Assembly: GCF_019091085.1 (NCBI RefSeq)
Contig: NZ_JAGXJY010000023.1
Span: forward strand, 1-64,000
Direction of reading: 5' to 3'
DNA length: 64,000 nt
Source: Mesorhizobium sp. GbtcB19
GTDB lineage: Bacteria; Pseudomonadota; Alphaproteobacteria; Rhizobiales; Rhizobiaceae
Each line of letters begins with the position of its first letter. The first letter of the stretch is position 1. Below are positions 33,330-45,820 of this stretch, in pieces. The position numbers and the translations under genes are program-made. The notes under the pieces are model-generated. The model was not told where the DNA came from. It made no database searches and worked only from the letters and a program-made list of their open reading frames with translations.

Positions 33330-34190
33330 ATGTCGTCGTGGTCGATGAAGGGTCTGTGGCCGCGGCAAGCGGGGGCGAGTGCTGAGAGTGGCGACGCAAC
33401 CCCCCGGCCGGCGGAACTGCCCATTCCGCCGTTTGAGATGCGGCAACTGGTCGGCCCGACCGACCCGCAGATGTTCGACAATCCACGCCGCGCGCCTGTC
33501 TTTGCCGGCCTGCCGGACGCCGCCTATGACAATGTCTTCGACTTCGGCTCGGGCTGCGGCCGGCTTGCCAGGCAGATGATGCAGCAGTCGCCGCTGCCGG
33601 CGAAATACCGGGGTATCGACCTGCACGAAGGCATGGTGAGATGGTGCCAGGAGAATTTGACGCCGGCCAACCCCGATTTCACCTTCGCGCATCACAACAT
33701 CTTCAATCCCGGCTTCAATCCCGACCCGTCCCTGCCGCGCTTCGCCCCGTTCCCGATCGAGGACGGCGCCGCGACGTTGATGATTGCCTGGTCGGTCTTC
33801 ACCCACACCACCCAGCGGCAGACCGAGCACTATATCAACGAGACGGCGCGGGTCCTTCATGATCGCGGAACTCTCGTCTCGACCTGGTTCCTGTTCGAGA
33901 AGCGGAATTTCCCGATGATGCAGGATTTCCAGAACGCGCTGTATATCAACGAGTTCGACCCGACGAATGCGACCATCTTCGACCGGACCTGGTTGGTGGA
34001 CTTGCTTGCGAGCGCCGGCCTCCAGGTGACGCTGGCAAAGCCACCGGCGATCAGGGGCTTTCAATGGGTGCTTCACATCCGGAAGAAGGGACAGGGCGAG
34101 CCGGTTGAACTCGGCGAAGACCTTGCGCCCTACGGCAAGATGCCGCCGCCGGTTCTCACCCAGGACCCGTCGAAGATCGGACGTTCTTGA
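33330..34190 (+). CDS. SAM-dependent class I methyltransferase
   Basis: A 286-residue methyltransferase. The SAM-binding motif I is VFDFGSGCGRLARQM (about 68-82), followed by GIDLHEGMV and SVFTHTT for motif IV-like and DRGTLVSTWF. The C-terminal part has no known domain. A GGAG site precedes the ATG. It is the first gene of the glycan-associated region and is convergent with the GT2 gene, so it may modify a sugar or lipid; the substrate is unknown. Confidence 0.82.
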   Translation: MSSWSMKGLWPRQAGASAESGDATPRPAELPIPPFEMRQLVGPTDPQMFDNPRRAPVFAGLPDAAYDNVFDFGSGCGRLARQMMQQSPLPAKYRGIDLHEGMVRWCQENLTPANPDFTFAHHNIFNPGFNPDPSLPRFAPFPIEDGAATLMIAWSVFTHTTQRQTEHYINETARVLHDRGTLVSTWFLFEKRNFPMMQDFQNALYINEFDPTNATIFDRTWLVDLLASAGLQVTLAKPPAIRGFQWVLHIRKKGQGEPVELGEDLAPYGKMPPPVLTQDPSKIGRS

Positions 34191-34218
34191 TCCGTGTAAG
34201 AACCGGCGCGGGCTGGCA

Positions 34219-35013
34219 TCAGGCGGAAACGCGGAACCGGATCAGATACCAGAGTGCCTTGATCCCGTCGCGCCAGCCGATTTTCTTGCCCTCGTCATAG
34301 GTTCGGCCGTAATAGCTGATGCCGACCTCATAGATGCGCAGGCCGCCGGCGCGCGCGATCTGCGCGCTCATTTGTATCTCGCAGCCGAAATCATCGCAGG
34401 TGAGGCTGAGCCGCTCTTTGATGGCGCGGGTGAACATTTTGTAGCAGCATTCGATGTCGGTGAGCGTCTGGTTGTAGAGCAGGTTGAACGTCAGCGAGAT
34501 GAACCTGTTTGCCACATAGTGGTGGAAGTAGAGGGACCGGTGCGGCCGGCCATAGAAGCGCGAGCCATAGACCACATCGGCCACTTTGCGCCTGGCGATG
34601 AGATCGTACATGACCGTCCAGTCGGCGGGATCATATTCGAGATCGGCGTCCTGGATGACGATCACGTCGCCGCTCGCGGCAGCAAGTCCGGTGCGCAGCG
34701 CGGCGCCCTTGCCGCTGTTTTTCTGATGGTAGGCCGGTCGAATGATGGTGCTGCCCGACGGCTGGGTCTTGGCGACGACGAGGTCCTGATCATCTGCGAT
34801 GACGAGGTTATTGTGCGCGTCGACGCTGATGGTGCCGCCCGAACGCGGACCGTCCGGAAAGTTGGCCTGCAACCATTCCCGGGTTCCGTCGGTCGACCCG
34901 TCGTCGACGACGATGATTTCCTTGTCGACGCCAGGCAGCGCTTTGCTGACCATGGCGAGCACGCTCGGAAGGGTTGCCACCTCGTTGAAGACCGGGACGA
35001 TGATCGAAAGCAT
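34219..35013 (-). CDS. GT2 glycosyltransferase, polyprenyl-phosphate hexose synthase-like
   Basis: A 264-residue GT2 enzyme of the dolichyl-phosphate mannose/glucose synthase type. The start LSIIVPVFNEVATLPSVLAM and IIVVDDGSTDGT are typical; QKNSGKGAALRTGLAAASGD and VIVIQDADLEYDP contain the DxD metal site. No C-terminal membrane anchor is seen, as in single-domain members. It likely makes a polyprenyl-phosphate-linked sugar at the inner face of the membrane for the GT-C-like neighbour. It is the last gene of a three-gene operon, 31 bases after the UbiA gene. Confidence 0.9.
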   Translation of the reverse strand: MLSIIVPVFNEVATLPSVLAMVSKALPGVDKEIIVVDDGSTDGTREWLQANFPDGPRSGGTISVDAHNNLVIADDQDLVVAKTQPSGSTIIRPAYHQKNSGKGAALRTGLAAASGDVIVIQDADLEYDPADWTVMYDLIARRKVADVVYGSRFYGRPHRSLYFHHYVANRFISLTFNLLYNQTLTDIECCYKMFTRAIKERLSLTCDDFGCEIQMSAQIARAGGLRIYEVGISYYGRTYDEGKKIGWRDGIKALWYLIRFRVSA

Positions 35014-35044
35014 TGGACGAAGCGGCGCCTGGCTGTTGAGCGGA

Positions 35045-35965
35045 TTATAGTGCCGACAGCGATGCCAGCGTGGCCACGACCGTCACGATGCCTATGATTG
35101 CATAAAGCACGCGGTAGCAGCGTTGCAGGGCGACCAGGCTTTCAAAGCTGAGGCCGGCTCGCAGCGCCCGCAACGAGGCCGTGAGATGCAGCGGATAGAG
35201 CAGCGCGGCCAGCATCAGCACGCGCGGAACCAAGCCGTAAAACGCAAGGCCGACCAGCAGGACATAGGCCGCCGTAAAGAGCGCCAGGCCGGCAAAGAAA
35301 CCTTGCGCCTTGCCGAAGGCGACCGCGTTGGTCCGGATCCCGTTGAGCGTGTCGCCCGCGTGGTCGCGGGCCTCATGGGTGAAATGCCCGGCGGTGAAGA
35401 CGAGCGCGAAGAATAAGCTGACGAGGAGGCCGCGCACGTCGATTGCCGAGAAGGCCGCGTAGCCGAGGAGAAAATGCAGCGCGCCGCCCGAAAGGTGAAG
35501 CGCCGAGCTGAAAATCGGCGTGCCCTTGAGGTGGAGGCCGGGCGCCGAATAAAGCGCGCTCAGGCCGGCTATGGCCAGTCCGACGAAGAACGGTGTCTCG
35601 CCGACCATCGCGAACAGCAACAGGCTGAGCGCCAGCAGCGAAATCGCGAGATATCCGACCTCGCTTCGCGAAAGGCCTTTTGCGGCAAACGTGCCCGCCG
35701 CCCGCTTGGGATCGTTGACGTCGCCGTCGATGCCGGACCAGTCGTTGAACAGAAAGACATGCGCGACTAGGCACAGATTGCCGGCGATGACGAAAGCAAC
35801 ATCCAGCATGTTGTTCATCGTCAGGGCGCCGATCGAAAGCACCGCACCGATCAGCGGTGTGCCCTGAAGCGCGCAGACTTCGTCGAAACGGATGCTCGAC
35901 AACAGGCGAGGCCACGATCGTATCGATCTGGGACGGATCGCGACTGCCGGTTCGAGCGGTGTCAT
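35045..35965 (-). CDS. UbiA family prenyltransferase
   Basis: A 306-residue polytopic membrane protein of the UbiA superfamily, which transfers prenyl chains to acceptors such as aromatics or sugar phosphates. The first Asp motif reads FNDWSGIDGDVNDPKR (Asn74, Asp75, Asp80, Asp82) and the second is HEARDHAGD with the two Asp residues near 210. About eight to nine hydrophobic helices are present. The start at 35965 is set by the ATGA overlap with the upstream gene. The subgroup is unclear: it could make a polyprenyl-phosphate sugar (as in DPPR synthase) or prenylate an aromatic. It is translationally coupled to the GT-C/toroid gene. Confidence 0.88.
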   Translation of the reverse strand: MTPLEPAVAIRPRSIRSWPRLLSSIRFDEVCALQGTPLIGAVLSIGALTMNNMLDVAFVIAGNLCLVAHVFLFNDWSGIDGDVNDPKRAAGTFAAKGLSRSEVGYLAISLLALSLLLFAMVGETPFFVGLAIAGLSALYSAPGLHLKGTPIFSSALHLSGGALHFLLGYAAFSAIDVRGLLVSLFFALVFTAGHFTHEARDHAGDTLNGIRTNAVAFGKAQGFFAGLALFTAAYVLLVGLAFYGLVPRVLMLAALLYPLHLTASLRALRAGLSFESLVALQRCYRVLYAIIGIVTVVATLASLSAL

Positions 35966-38703
35966 ATCTCTCCACATTTCTGGCCGGGGCCGCTGGGGCG
36001 GCACGACAGCGTTGTCTGCCCCGACTGACTGGCGAAGTAAAGCCTCAGCCAGAGCGCATAGCCGAGTTCCTGTGACCAGTAGAATCGCCGGACCGTGGCG
36101 CTCAGATCGTTGTGATAGAACAGCGGCGGCGCGCTGTTGAGCAAGGAAAAATCGTTCTCGGCGATCTTGCCGAGAATTTGGGCCGTCTCCAGGCGGCTTT
36201 GGCCCGTGGCGTCGCCGTTCTCCGTTTGGCCAAGCAGTTCGGCCGCCCGGATCCAGATATCCTGCCCGGGCACCGTGCTCTGCAGCCGCGATGGCGCAAT
36301 CCTCAGCTTGCAGCCGGCCTTGCGCAGATCCGCGAGTCGCAAGGCGAGAAGAAGCGGCGCCTTGGCGTAGTAGACCCAGACGTCGTCGTCATCCGCCTTG
36401 CGCGCCATCGCTTCGCACAGCGCCCGCGCCGCTGCCGGATCTTGCCCGGCGAGCAGCATATAGACATGCATCTGGATGCCGAAATCGGCCGGGTTCGGAT
36501 CCTTGCCTGGATCGAGGCATTGGTAGCGCTCACGCGGCGCGAGCCAGGTCCGGTAAAGGCCGTCTGGCCTTTTATACTGGTCGAGGGTGGCCAGCGCCTT
36601 CGACAGCAACTCCGTTTGCTTGCCGGGCGCGGCTCGCCAGACCAGAGCCGTGTCGTCGGCATCGGGAGTGATGGCGCAGCCGAGCTTTCCGATCGTCGGC
36701 GCGTCGGGCCGGCCGTGGTACCGGACCAGACCGTCGGGCTCGATCTGGTCGCTCAGGTAGCGGCGCACCCGCGCCAGCTGATCCTCCATCCCGGCCTCTT
36801 TCGCCACCGGCGTCATGACGTCGAGGATCAAACTGTTCAGATATGTGTTCAGCTCCGGATGCGGCTTGGCGAACTCCAGGCCGCTGGTGAAGGACGTCAG
36901 CCAGTAGCCCGGCGCCTGCAGGCGTCCGGCCAAAGCCTGCTCCGCCTCGAGCGCGACATTCATCAGCTGCGCATCCGGCGCCAGGGTGAACCTGCGCTCG
37001 ATGAGCAGCCGCGGCACGCTGCCGGGCTGCGCGCGGACGCGCGCCGTCAGGACATGCTTGCCAGGTCCCAGTTGATCGGCGGGGAAGGCGATACGCCAGC
37101 CCGCTGGATTTGAGCTTCCAAGCGCCTTGACGACGTCGCTGCGCTCGAAAAACGTGACCGCGCCGCCCATCGGTTGGCCATCCACCGACACCGCGACGTC
37201 CAGCGGCGTTTTCCTGTCGACGAGCGCCCAGCCGAGGACTTCGACCTGGCGCGCCGCCGCCGCGGTGCTGCCTTCGGGTGCCGGCACCCCGACAACATTG
37301 ACCTGGTCGACGCTGCCGGCGAGCTCGGCGAAGAGATCCATCGGAGCCGGCGGATGTCTCAGTTCGGCGATGAAGGCGGCGTTGTTGATGTCCCAGGCGG
37401 GCCGCATCCTGTCCGGGCCGGCAGCAGCCAGCAGCACGTTGTCGGAGGCGCCGGTGTACCAGAACGCGCCGATGGCCTGGATGCCGATTGCCACGCCGCC
37501 GGCCAGCGCGAACACCGCCCGGCCTCTTGATGACAGCGCCGCCAGCACCGGCGGCAGCATCCATATCAGCATCGGAATGAAATCGGTGAGCCAGCGCGGC
37601 CCCCACGACACACCCTGCCGCCAGTCGACAAGAGCATAGAGCACCACCTGCACAACGATGGCGCAAAGCATCGCGATGGTGAGGCCGCGCATCTTCGCAT
37701 CGCGCAGGATCGGCATCAGGAAGAGAGGCACGAACAGCAGAAACGGCGAGAAGACGAAGAGGCCGCGCATCGGGCTGAACAGCAGGCCGGCGATGCCTTC
37801 GATCACATTGTCGTTGTAGTCGTGGGATCGATCGACGAGGGCATAGGCGCCGGCGATATTGCCGACGACCTGCAGATTGTAGGCGACGACCAGCACAACC
37901 GGGATCAGGCCCGTGATCACGAACAGCGGAATTCTGCGCCCGGCCCACCAGAGGCCATAGAGCCCGAGGCTTGCCGCCAGAACGGCATCGGGTTGGCGGT
38001 TCACCGCGATGAGGGCGCAAAAGAAGCCCGCCGTGGCAGCGCGCGCCGGGCTGCATCGCCCGGTGATCAGCAGCATCGTCGCGATGACCAGCAACTCAGC
38101 CAGCCCATGCATCCAGAGCGCCTGGCTGCTGATCACCCAGGTCGTCGTGCCGAAGGCGTAGAGCAGGGTGAGAAGCGCGGCAATTCGCGGCGTGCTGCGC
38201 CGTCGCAGCAAGAGGTAGAAAAGCGCCACCGATGCGGCCGCGAGCAGCGACGCGCAAAGCTTCTCCATGACCCGCGCGACCCGGTCGAGCAGCAGCGGAT
38301 TCCAGTTTCTCGCTTCGAGGTATTTGACGACAGGCAGGTAGGCCGGCGCGATCGCCACCGGAACCGCGAGAGGATATTGCGAGACGAAATGACCGTCACG
38401 CCCCTTTAAGATCCAATACGCGCTGCTGCCCTTGCCTTGAATCGCCGGTGGTTGGCGGCCCTGCGCGACGACGTCGACGATGGGATCGAGGAGAAGGCTG
38501 TGGTTGCGCCAGATCGAGAACGGCAGATAGCGCGCGGCATATGTGTCGCCCGCCGGGATCGACCGCATATTGGCGTTGAAGACAACGAAGGCGGCAAGCC
38601 CAAGCAGGATTGCGATGGCGAAATCCCTGAGCGTGCTGCGCTGAGGATCCCCCGGTGATTGTTCTTGCCCCGGCGCACGGGCCGAACGTGCTTCGGTTGG
38701 CAA
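35962..38703 (-). CDS. Large membrane protein: GT-C-like domain plus C-terminal alpha/alpha-toroid-like domain with DxDDTA
   Basis: A 913-residue protein. Residues about 25-430 hold some eleven to twelve transmembrane segments with the layout of GT-C enzymes (ArnT/PMT-like), including a polar loop after the first helix (AGDTYAARYLPF, 51-62) and WGPRWL at 367-372. Residues about 440-570 look like a beta-rich linker. Residues about 580-913 are a soluble alpha-helical domain, probably periplasmic, containing PDADDTALVW (680-689), the DxDDTA signature known from class II terpene cyclases. Only one toroid is present, so cyclase activity is not established. It begins the operon with UbiA and GT2. 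Confidence 0.75.
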   Translation of the reverse strand: MPTEARSARAPGQEQSPGDPQRSTLRDFAIAILLGLAAFVVFNANMRSIPAGDTYAARYLPFSIWRNHSLLLDPIVDVVAQGRQPPAIQGKGSSAYWILKGRDGHFVSQYPLAVPVAIAPAYLPVVKYLEARNWNPLLLDRVARVMEKLCASLLAAASVALFYLLLRRRSTPRIAALLTLLYAFGTTTWVISSQALWMHGLAELLVIATMLLITGRCSPARAATAGFFCALIAVNRQPDAVLAASLGLYGLWWAGRRIPLFVITGLIPVVLVVAYNLQVVGNIAGAYALVDRSHDYNDNVIEGIAGLLFSPMRGLFVFSPFLLFVPLFLMPILRDAKMRGLTIAMLCAIVVQVVLYALVDWRQGVSWGPRWLTDFIPMLIWMLPPVLAALSSRGRAVFALAGGVAIGIQAIGAFWYTGASDNVLLAAAGPDRMRPAWDINNAAFIAELRHPPAPMDLFAELAGSVDQVNVVGVPAPEGSTAAAARQVEVLGWALVDRKTPLDVAVSVDGQPMGGAVTFFERSDVVKALGSSNPAGWRIAFPADQLGPGKHVLTARVRAQPGSVPRLLIERRFTLAPDAQLMNVALEAEQALAGRLQAPGYWLTSFTSGLEFAKPHPELNTYLNSLILDVMTPVAKEAGMEDQLARVRRYLSDQIEPDGLVRYHGRPDAPTIGKLGCAITPDADDTALVWRAAPGKQTELLSKALATLDQYKRPDGLYRTWLAPRERYQCLDPGKDPNPADFGIQMHVYMLLAGQDPAAARALCEAMARKADDDDVWVYYAKAPLLLALRLADLRKAGCKLRIAPSRLQSTVPGQDIWIRAAELLGQTENGDATGQSRLETAQILGKIAENDFSLLNSAPPLFYHNDLSATVRRFYWSQELGYALWLRLYFASQSGQTTLSCRPSGPGQKCGEI

Positions 38704-38947
38704 TGCCCTGACCCCGTACCGTGCGATGTCGCAGCCGACCTATATCGGCGCGGCTCATATGCTTCAACAGCCGTTTCCATGCATTAACAAAAGACTGTTT
38801 GCCGGATCCTTCGCGGACCTGCGGAGCCCGACGGGCGTCGCTGTCGCCAACCTCACCGTCAGTGCCGGCAAGACGAACAAAACAAATTGTTCAAACGGCC
38901 TTTATCTGTCTTGCAGCCTGGGCGGTTTGTCGCGAAGTGGAGAGACT

Positions 38948-39769
38948 ATGAGCGACCAGAGCACCACGCGGGCCGGTTTGCCAACGCGCGGCACCTACGA
39001 TGGCCGGCGCGTGAACCTGTTTGGCGTCGGCCCGCCCCGCACGGCCACCACCAGCCTCGCCATGATGCTGGCCGCGACGGGAAAGGTCTTTGTTCCGGAC
39101 GGCAAGGAGGTCAACGGCTTCGGCATCACGCCCGAGCTGACGCAAACGCTCTACGATCTGCGTTTCGCCGAGGCGCGCGAAAAGCATCGCTACATTGCCG
39201 ACTTCTCACCGGTCTATCTGTCGGATGCTGAGGTGCCCTCGCGCATCAAGTCATACAATCCAGACGCCAGGATCATCGCCACGCTGCGCGAACCCGTAGC
39301 GCGCATGCTTTCGCAATACGCCCACATGCGGCAGACGAAAGACCCTTCGCTGGATATCGATCTTCGTCTCGACGTGAACGCTTACATCAGGAAAGGCCTG
39401 TCCGATCTGCAGGCCGGCCCCTTGGAGCCCTATCGCTGGTATTCCGCGGCGCTGAACATGACGCACTCCTTCTATGGGCGGAATCTCGAACGCTATTTCG
39501 CGTGCTTTTCCCGCAAGCGCATCCTGGTTCTGGTCTATGAGGATTTGCTGCAACCTCGCCGGTTGTGGCGAAGAGACCGATGGGAGAGAGGCCTGCGGTC
39601 GTTCCTCGGCGTCGCGATCGGCCGGCGGGTATGGGAAAACCAGGTGGCGGATGAGCCGTTGACGGTCGAGCCGGAGCTCAATGCCGAGCTGAGAGCGCTT
39701 TTTGCCCCGGAGGTGAAGGCCGCGGGAAAACTGATCGGACGCGACCTGTCGGCCCTTTGGGGGTATTGA
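38948..39769 (+). CDS. Sulfotransferase
   Basis: A 273-residue PAPS-dependent sulfotransferase. The 5'-phosphosulfate loop is FGVGPPRTATTSLAMML (near residues 25-41) and the 3'-phosphate site is REPVARMLSQYAH. The rest fits the Sulfotransfer_1/3 families, which transfer sulfate to sugars or lipids. It starts at ATG 38948 with GGAGAG just upstream; the longer frame to 38726 has no comparable site. It is divergent from the GT-C-like operon and 131 bases before the GT8/GT4 protein, so it probably decorates the same product. Confidence 0.85.
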   Translation: MSDQSTTRAGLPTRGTYDGRRVNLFGVGPPRTATTSLAMMLAATGKVFVPDGKEVNGFGITPELTQTLYDLRFAEAREKHRYIADFSPVYLSDAEVPSRIKSYNPDARIIATLREPVARMLSQYAHMRQTKDPSLDIDLRLDVNAYIRKGLSDLQAGPLEPYRWYSAALNMTHSFYGRNLERYFACFSRKRILVLVYEDLLQPRRLWRRDRWERGLRSFLGVAIGRRVWENQVADEPLTVEPELNAELRALFAPEVKAAGKLIGRDLSALWGY

Positions 39770-39900
39770 GAGGGTGGCCGCGAGCCGGCCGGAAACCAGT
39801 CGGGCGACGGTCAAGCTTGCCTTTGGCGCATCGATATGATCTCAGGTCCGGCTTGCACTGCGGACCGCGAGTCAAAGGCGGACTGGGACCTGGAGTTGGT

Positions 39901-42453
39901 GTGGCAAGGACCGCGTTTTTCACGATCTCGTCCTGGAATTATCTGCACTATGCGCGCGCGCTTGCCTCGTCCCTGGCCGCATATCATCCGGACGTCGCGC
40001 GCATAATCGCCGTCGCCGATACAAGGCGCGACGACCTGACCGGCGGCGATTTCCCCGAATTCGACGAATGCGTCTTCTTCGACGATCTCGACCTGCCGGA
40101 TCGCCGGGCCTTCAGCTTCCGCTACGATGTCATGGAGTTGAACACGGCGATCAAGCCGACAGTGTTTAGCCGGCTGTTTGCCGAGGGATATGATCGGGTC
40201 ATCTATCTCGATCCCGATATCATAGCCTACCGCCGGTTCGACGAGCTGTTCGATGTTCTCGACGGCGGCGCGTCGTCGGTTCTCACGCCGCACGCGCTGG
40301 CACCGAATTTGCATCCGGACAGCCCGAACGATCTGACGTTCATGCAAGCCGGCGTCTACAATCTGGGCTTCATGGCGCTCGCCAACACGCCCGAGACGCT
40401 TCGATTGCTGAAGTGGTGGGAAACACGTCTGCGCACCGAATGCGTCTCCAACCGGGTTGCCGACGGCCTTTTCGTCGACCAGAAATTCGTCGACCTCTGG
40501 CCGGCCTATTGCCCGGGAACGGCCATTCTGCGCAATCCGGCCTACAATGTGGCGTATTGGAACCTCGACAGCCGCCCTGTCAGACGGCGCGGCGATGCCT
40601 ATGAGGTCGACGGCGTGGCGCTCGCTTTTTTCCATTTCAGCGGCGTGGTCCCCGGGGACCGGTCGATCCTGTCGAAACACCAGCGACGGTGGAAACCCGG
40701 CAGCACCCCTGAACTGCGGGCTCTTTTCGACGACTATCATGATCGTCTCGAGCAATTCGGGCTGCGGCGGTTCTCGAGCATCCCCTACGGCTTCGGAACC
40801 TTCAGCAACGGGACCCGCATTCCGGATGTGGCCAGGCGCCATTTTCGCGAGCGGCTGGAACCCTTTTCCGGCGATCCGTTCGCGGATTTGCCCGCCTATC
40901 TCAACCGTCCGGCGCAGCTTGATCCGAATCCCGACGGGGTCGTCACGCGATTTGCCCACGCGCTCTGGATGACACGGTCCGATCTACAGACCCATTTCGA
41001 CTTGCGGGGAAGCCACTCGCAGCTGAGCTACGTGCAGTGGTTCGCTTCCGGGGGTGCCGAGGAGGCGAAAATCCCCGCGGAATTCATACGGCCTGTCGCC
41101 AAAAGAATTTCCGATCTCGGGGCACAGGTCAGGAAACGTTCACGCAGCTCGAAGCTCACGGCCGCCGCCGCGCGGTTCGCCTATCGGCTGCTGATGAAAG
41201 TTCAGCCCAACATCAGATGGTTCTACCTGCTGATCCCGCCGGCGCGGCGAAAGCGTTTTCTGGATGCCTTGTTCAGGAGCGCCTGGCCCGCCGCCTATGG
41301 CGGCGGATCGTTGCCGCTCAGTCATGGCGTCTCGCTCATCGGCTATCCGTTCGCCGAGATCGGCGTTGGCGAGGCCATGCGCTCGCTTGCCCGCTCGATC
41401 GAGAGCGCCGACGTCAGCTATGAAGTCGTGAACTTCGACGAGCAGGTGCGTTCCTCGCAGAAGGATCGCGCGCTCGAGGAGCGGCTCACCGAGACGCCGT
41501 CGAAAACGGTCAACATCTTTTGCGTCAATGCCGATATGCTGGGGTCGACGGTTCGCGGCGTGGGCAGCGCCGCGCTCCATAACCGCTACAACATCCTGCG
41601 TCCGTTCTGGGAACTGCCGCGCATCCATCCGCAATGGATCGACGGCCTCAGGCAGGTCGACGAAATCTGGGCGCCGACGGCCTTCGTGCGGGATGCGTTT
41701 GCCGCCGAGACCGATCGTCCGGTGATCCATATGCCGGTGTCGATTTCGGTGCCGTCCGACGTGCAGCCGAACAGGCGCCGCTTCGGCATTCCGAATGAAG
41801 CGACCGCTTTTCTGTTCGCGTTCGACTTTTCTTCCTACCCGACCCGCAAGAACCCTCAGGCCGTTTTGGAAGCCTATCTGCGCGCGTTCGGGCAGGACAG
41901 GAAGCGCAACGTTTCCCTCCTCATCAAGACGATGGGCCGAAGCGCCGATAAGGTCGAGGTGCTGAATTCCGTGCGGCGCCTGGCGCGGGACGACCGCAGG
42001 ATCGTCCTGATCGACGATGTCCTGAGCCGGGCCGACATGCACGGCCTCACCGCGTCTTGCGACGTCTTCATCTCCTTGCACCGTTCGGAAGGCTTCGGCC
42101 TGGGCATCGCCGAAGCAATGGCCTTGGGCAAGGCGGTCATCGCCACGGATTTCTCGGGCAGCAGGGATTTCGTGAGCGGCGCAACCGGCTTTCCCGTCCC
42201 CTACAGGCTGATCGACGTCGAACCGGATCAATATCCGTATTTCGTCGAGGGACAGAAATGGGCCGAACCCGACATCGACGCGGCCGCGCGCATCATGGCC
42301 TCGCTTGCCGACGACCGCGACATGGCAAGGGCCGTGGGCAGCGCGGCGAAGTCGTTCATCGAGAATTTTCACAGCCCGCAGGCCGTAGGCCGGATCGCGG
42401 ACACCAGGCTGAAACAGATCTATGGGCACCGCAATGCGCTGATCGGGCGGTGA
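39901..42453 (+). CDS. Two-domain glycosyltransferase (GT-A-like plus GT4)
   Basis: An 850-residue protein with two catalytic domains. The N-terminal half (about 1-330) is a GT8-like GT-A domain, with ISSWNYLHYARALASSL near the start and YLDPDI at 102-107 as the DxD site. The C-terminal half (about 465-850) is a GT-B GT4 domain, with GVSLIGYPFAEIGVGEAMRS, the polyglycine-type loop, and the nucleotide-sugar E-x7-E motif in SEGFGLGIAEAMALGKAVIA (about 728-747). Such fusions add two sugars in turn. The start is GTG 39901, with GGAG at 39892-39895; the frame runs back to 39757 but overlaps the sulfotransferase. Confidence 0.85.
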   Translation: MARTAFFTISSWNYLHYARALASSLAAYHPDVARIIAVADTRRDDLTGGDFPEFDECVFFDDLDLPDRRAFSFRYDVMELNTAIKPTVFSRLFAEGYDRVIYLDPDIIAYRRFDELFDVLDGGASSVLTPHALAPNLHPDSPNDLTFMQAGVYNLGFMALANTPETLRLLKWWETRLRTECVSNRVADGLFVDQKFVDLWPAYCPGTAILRNPAYNVAYWNLDSRPVRRRGDAYEVDGVALAFFHFSGVVPGDRSILSKHQRRWKPGSTPELRALFDDYHDRLEQFGLRRFSSIPYGFGTFSNGTRIPDVARRHFRERLEPFSGDPFADLPAYLNRPAQLDPNPDGVVTRFAHALWMTRSDLQTHFDLRGSHSQLSYVQWFASGGAEEAKIPAEFIRPVAKRISDLGAQVRKRSRSSKLTAAAARFAYRLLMKVQPNIRWFYLLIPPARRKRFLDALFRSAWPAAYGGGSLPLSHGVSLIGYPFAEIGVGEAMRSLARSIESADVSYEVVNFDEQVRSSQKDRALEERLTETPSKTVNIFCVNADMLGSTVRGVGSAALHNRYNILRPFWELPRIHPQWIDGLRQVDEIWAPTAFVRDAFAAETDRPVIHMPVSISVPSDVQPNRRRFGIPNEATAFLFAFDFSSYPTRKNPQAVLEAYLRAFGQDRKRNVSLLIKTMGRSADKVEVLNSVRRLARDDRRIVLIDDVLSRADMHGLTASCDVFISLHRSEGFGLGIAEAMALGKAVIATDFSGSRDFVSGATGFPVPYRLIDVEPDQYPYFVEGQKWAEPDIDAAARIMASLADDRDMARAVGSAAKSFIENFHSPQAVGRIADTRLKQIYGHRNALIGR

Positions 42454-42466
42454 GAGCTGCTGTGCC

Positions 42467-45750
<3,284 letters not shown>

Positions 45751-45767
45751 GATCGTACCTCCCAAGG

Positions 45768-45799
45768 AAAAAGGCGCGGGCCATGCCCGCGCCTTTTTT
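45768..45799 (+). terminator. Bidirectional terminator between katG and aqpZ
   Basis: GGCGCGGGC (45773-45781) pairs with GCCCGCGCC (45785-45793), with five A before and six T after. It serves the convergent katG and aqpZ genes. Confidence 0.92.
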
Positions 45800-45820
45800 G
45801 TTTCAGTCCTTGGAGACCGA

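Noticed and set aside
33330-42453. Complete capsule or O-antigen locus
   Set aside because: No polymerase, flippase or export ATPase genes and no nucleotide-sugar synthesis genes are present, so only a lipid-linked transfer system can be suggested.
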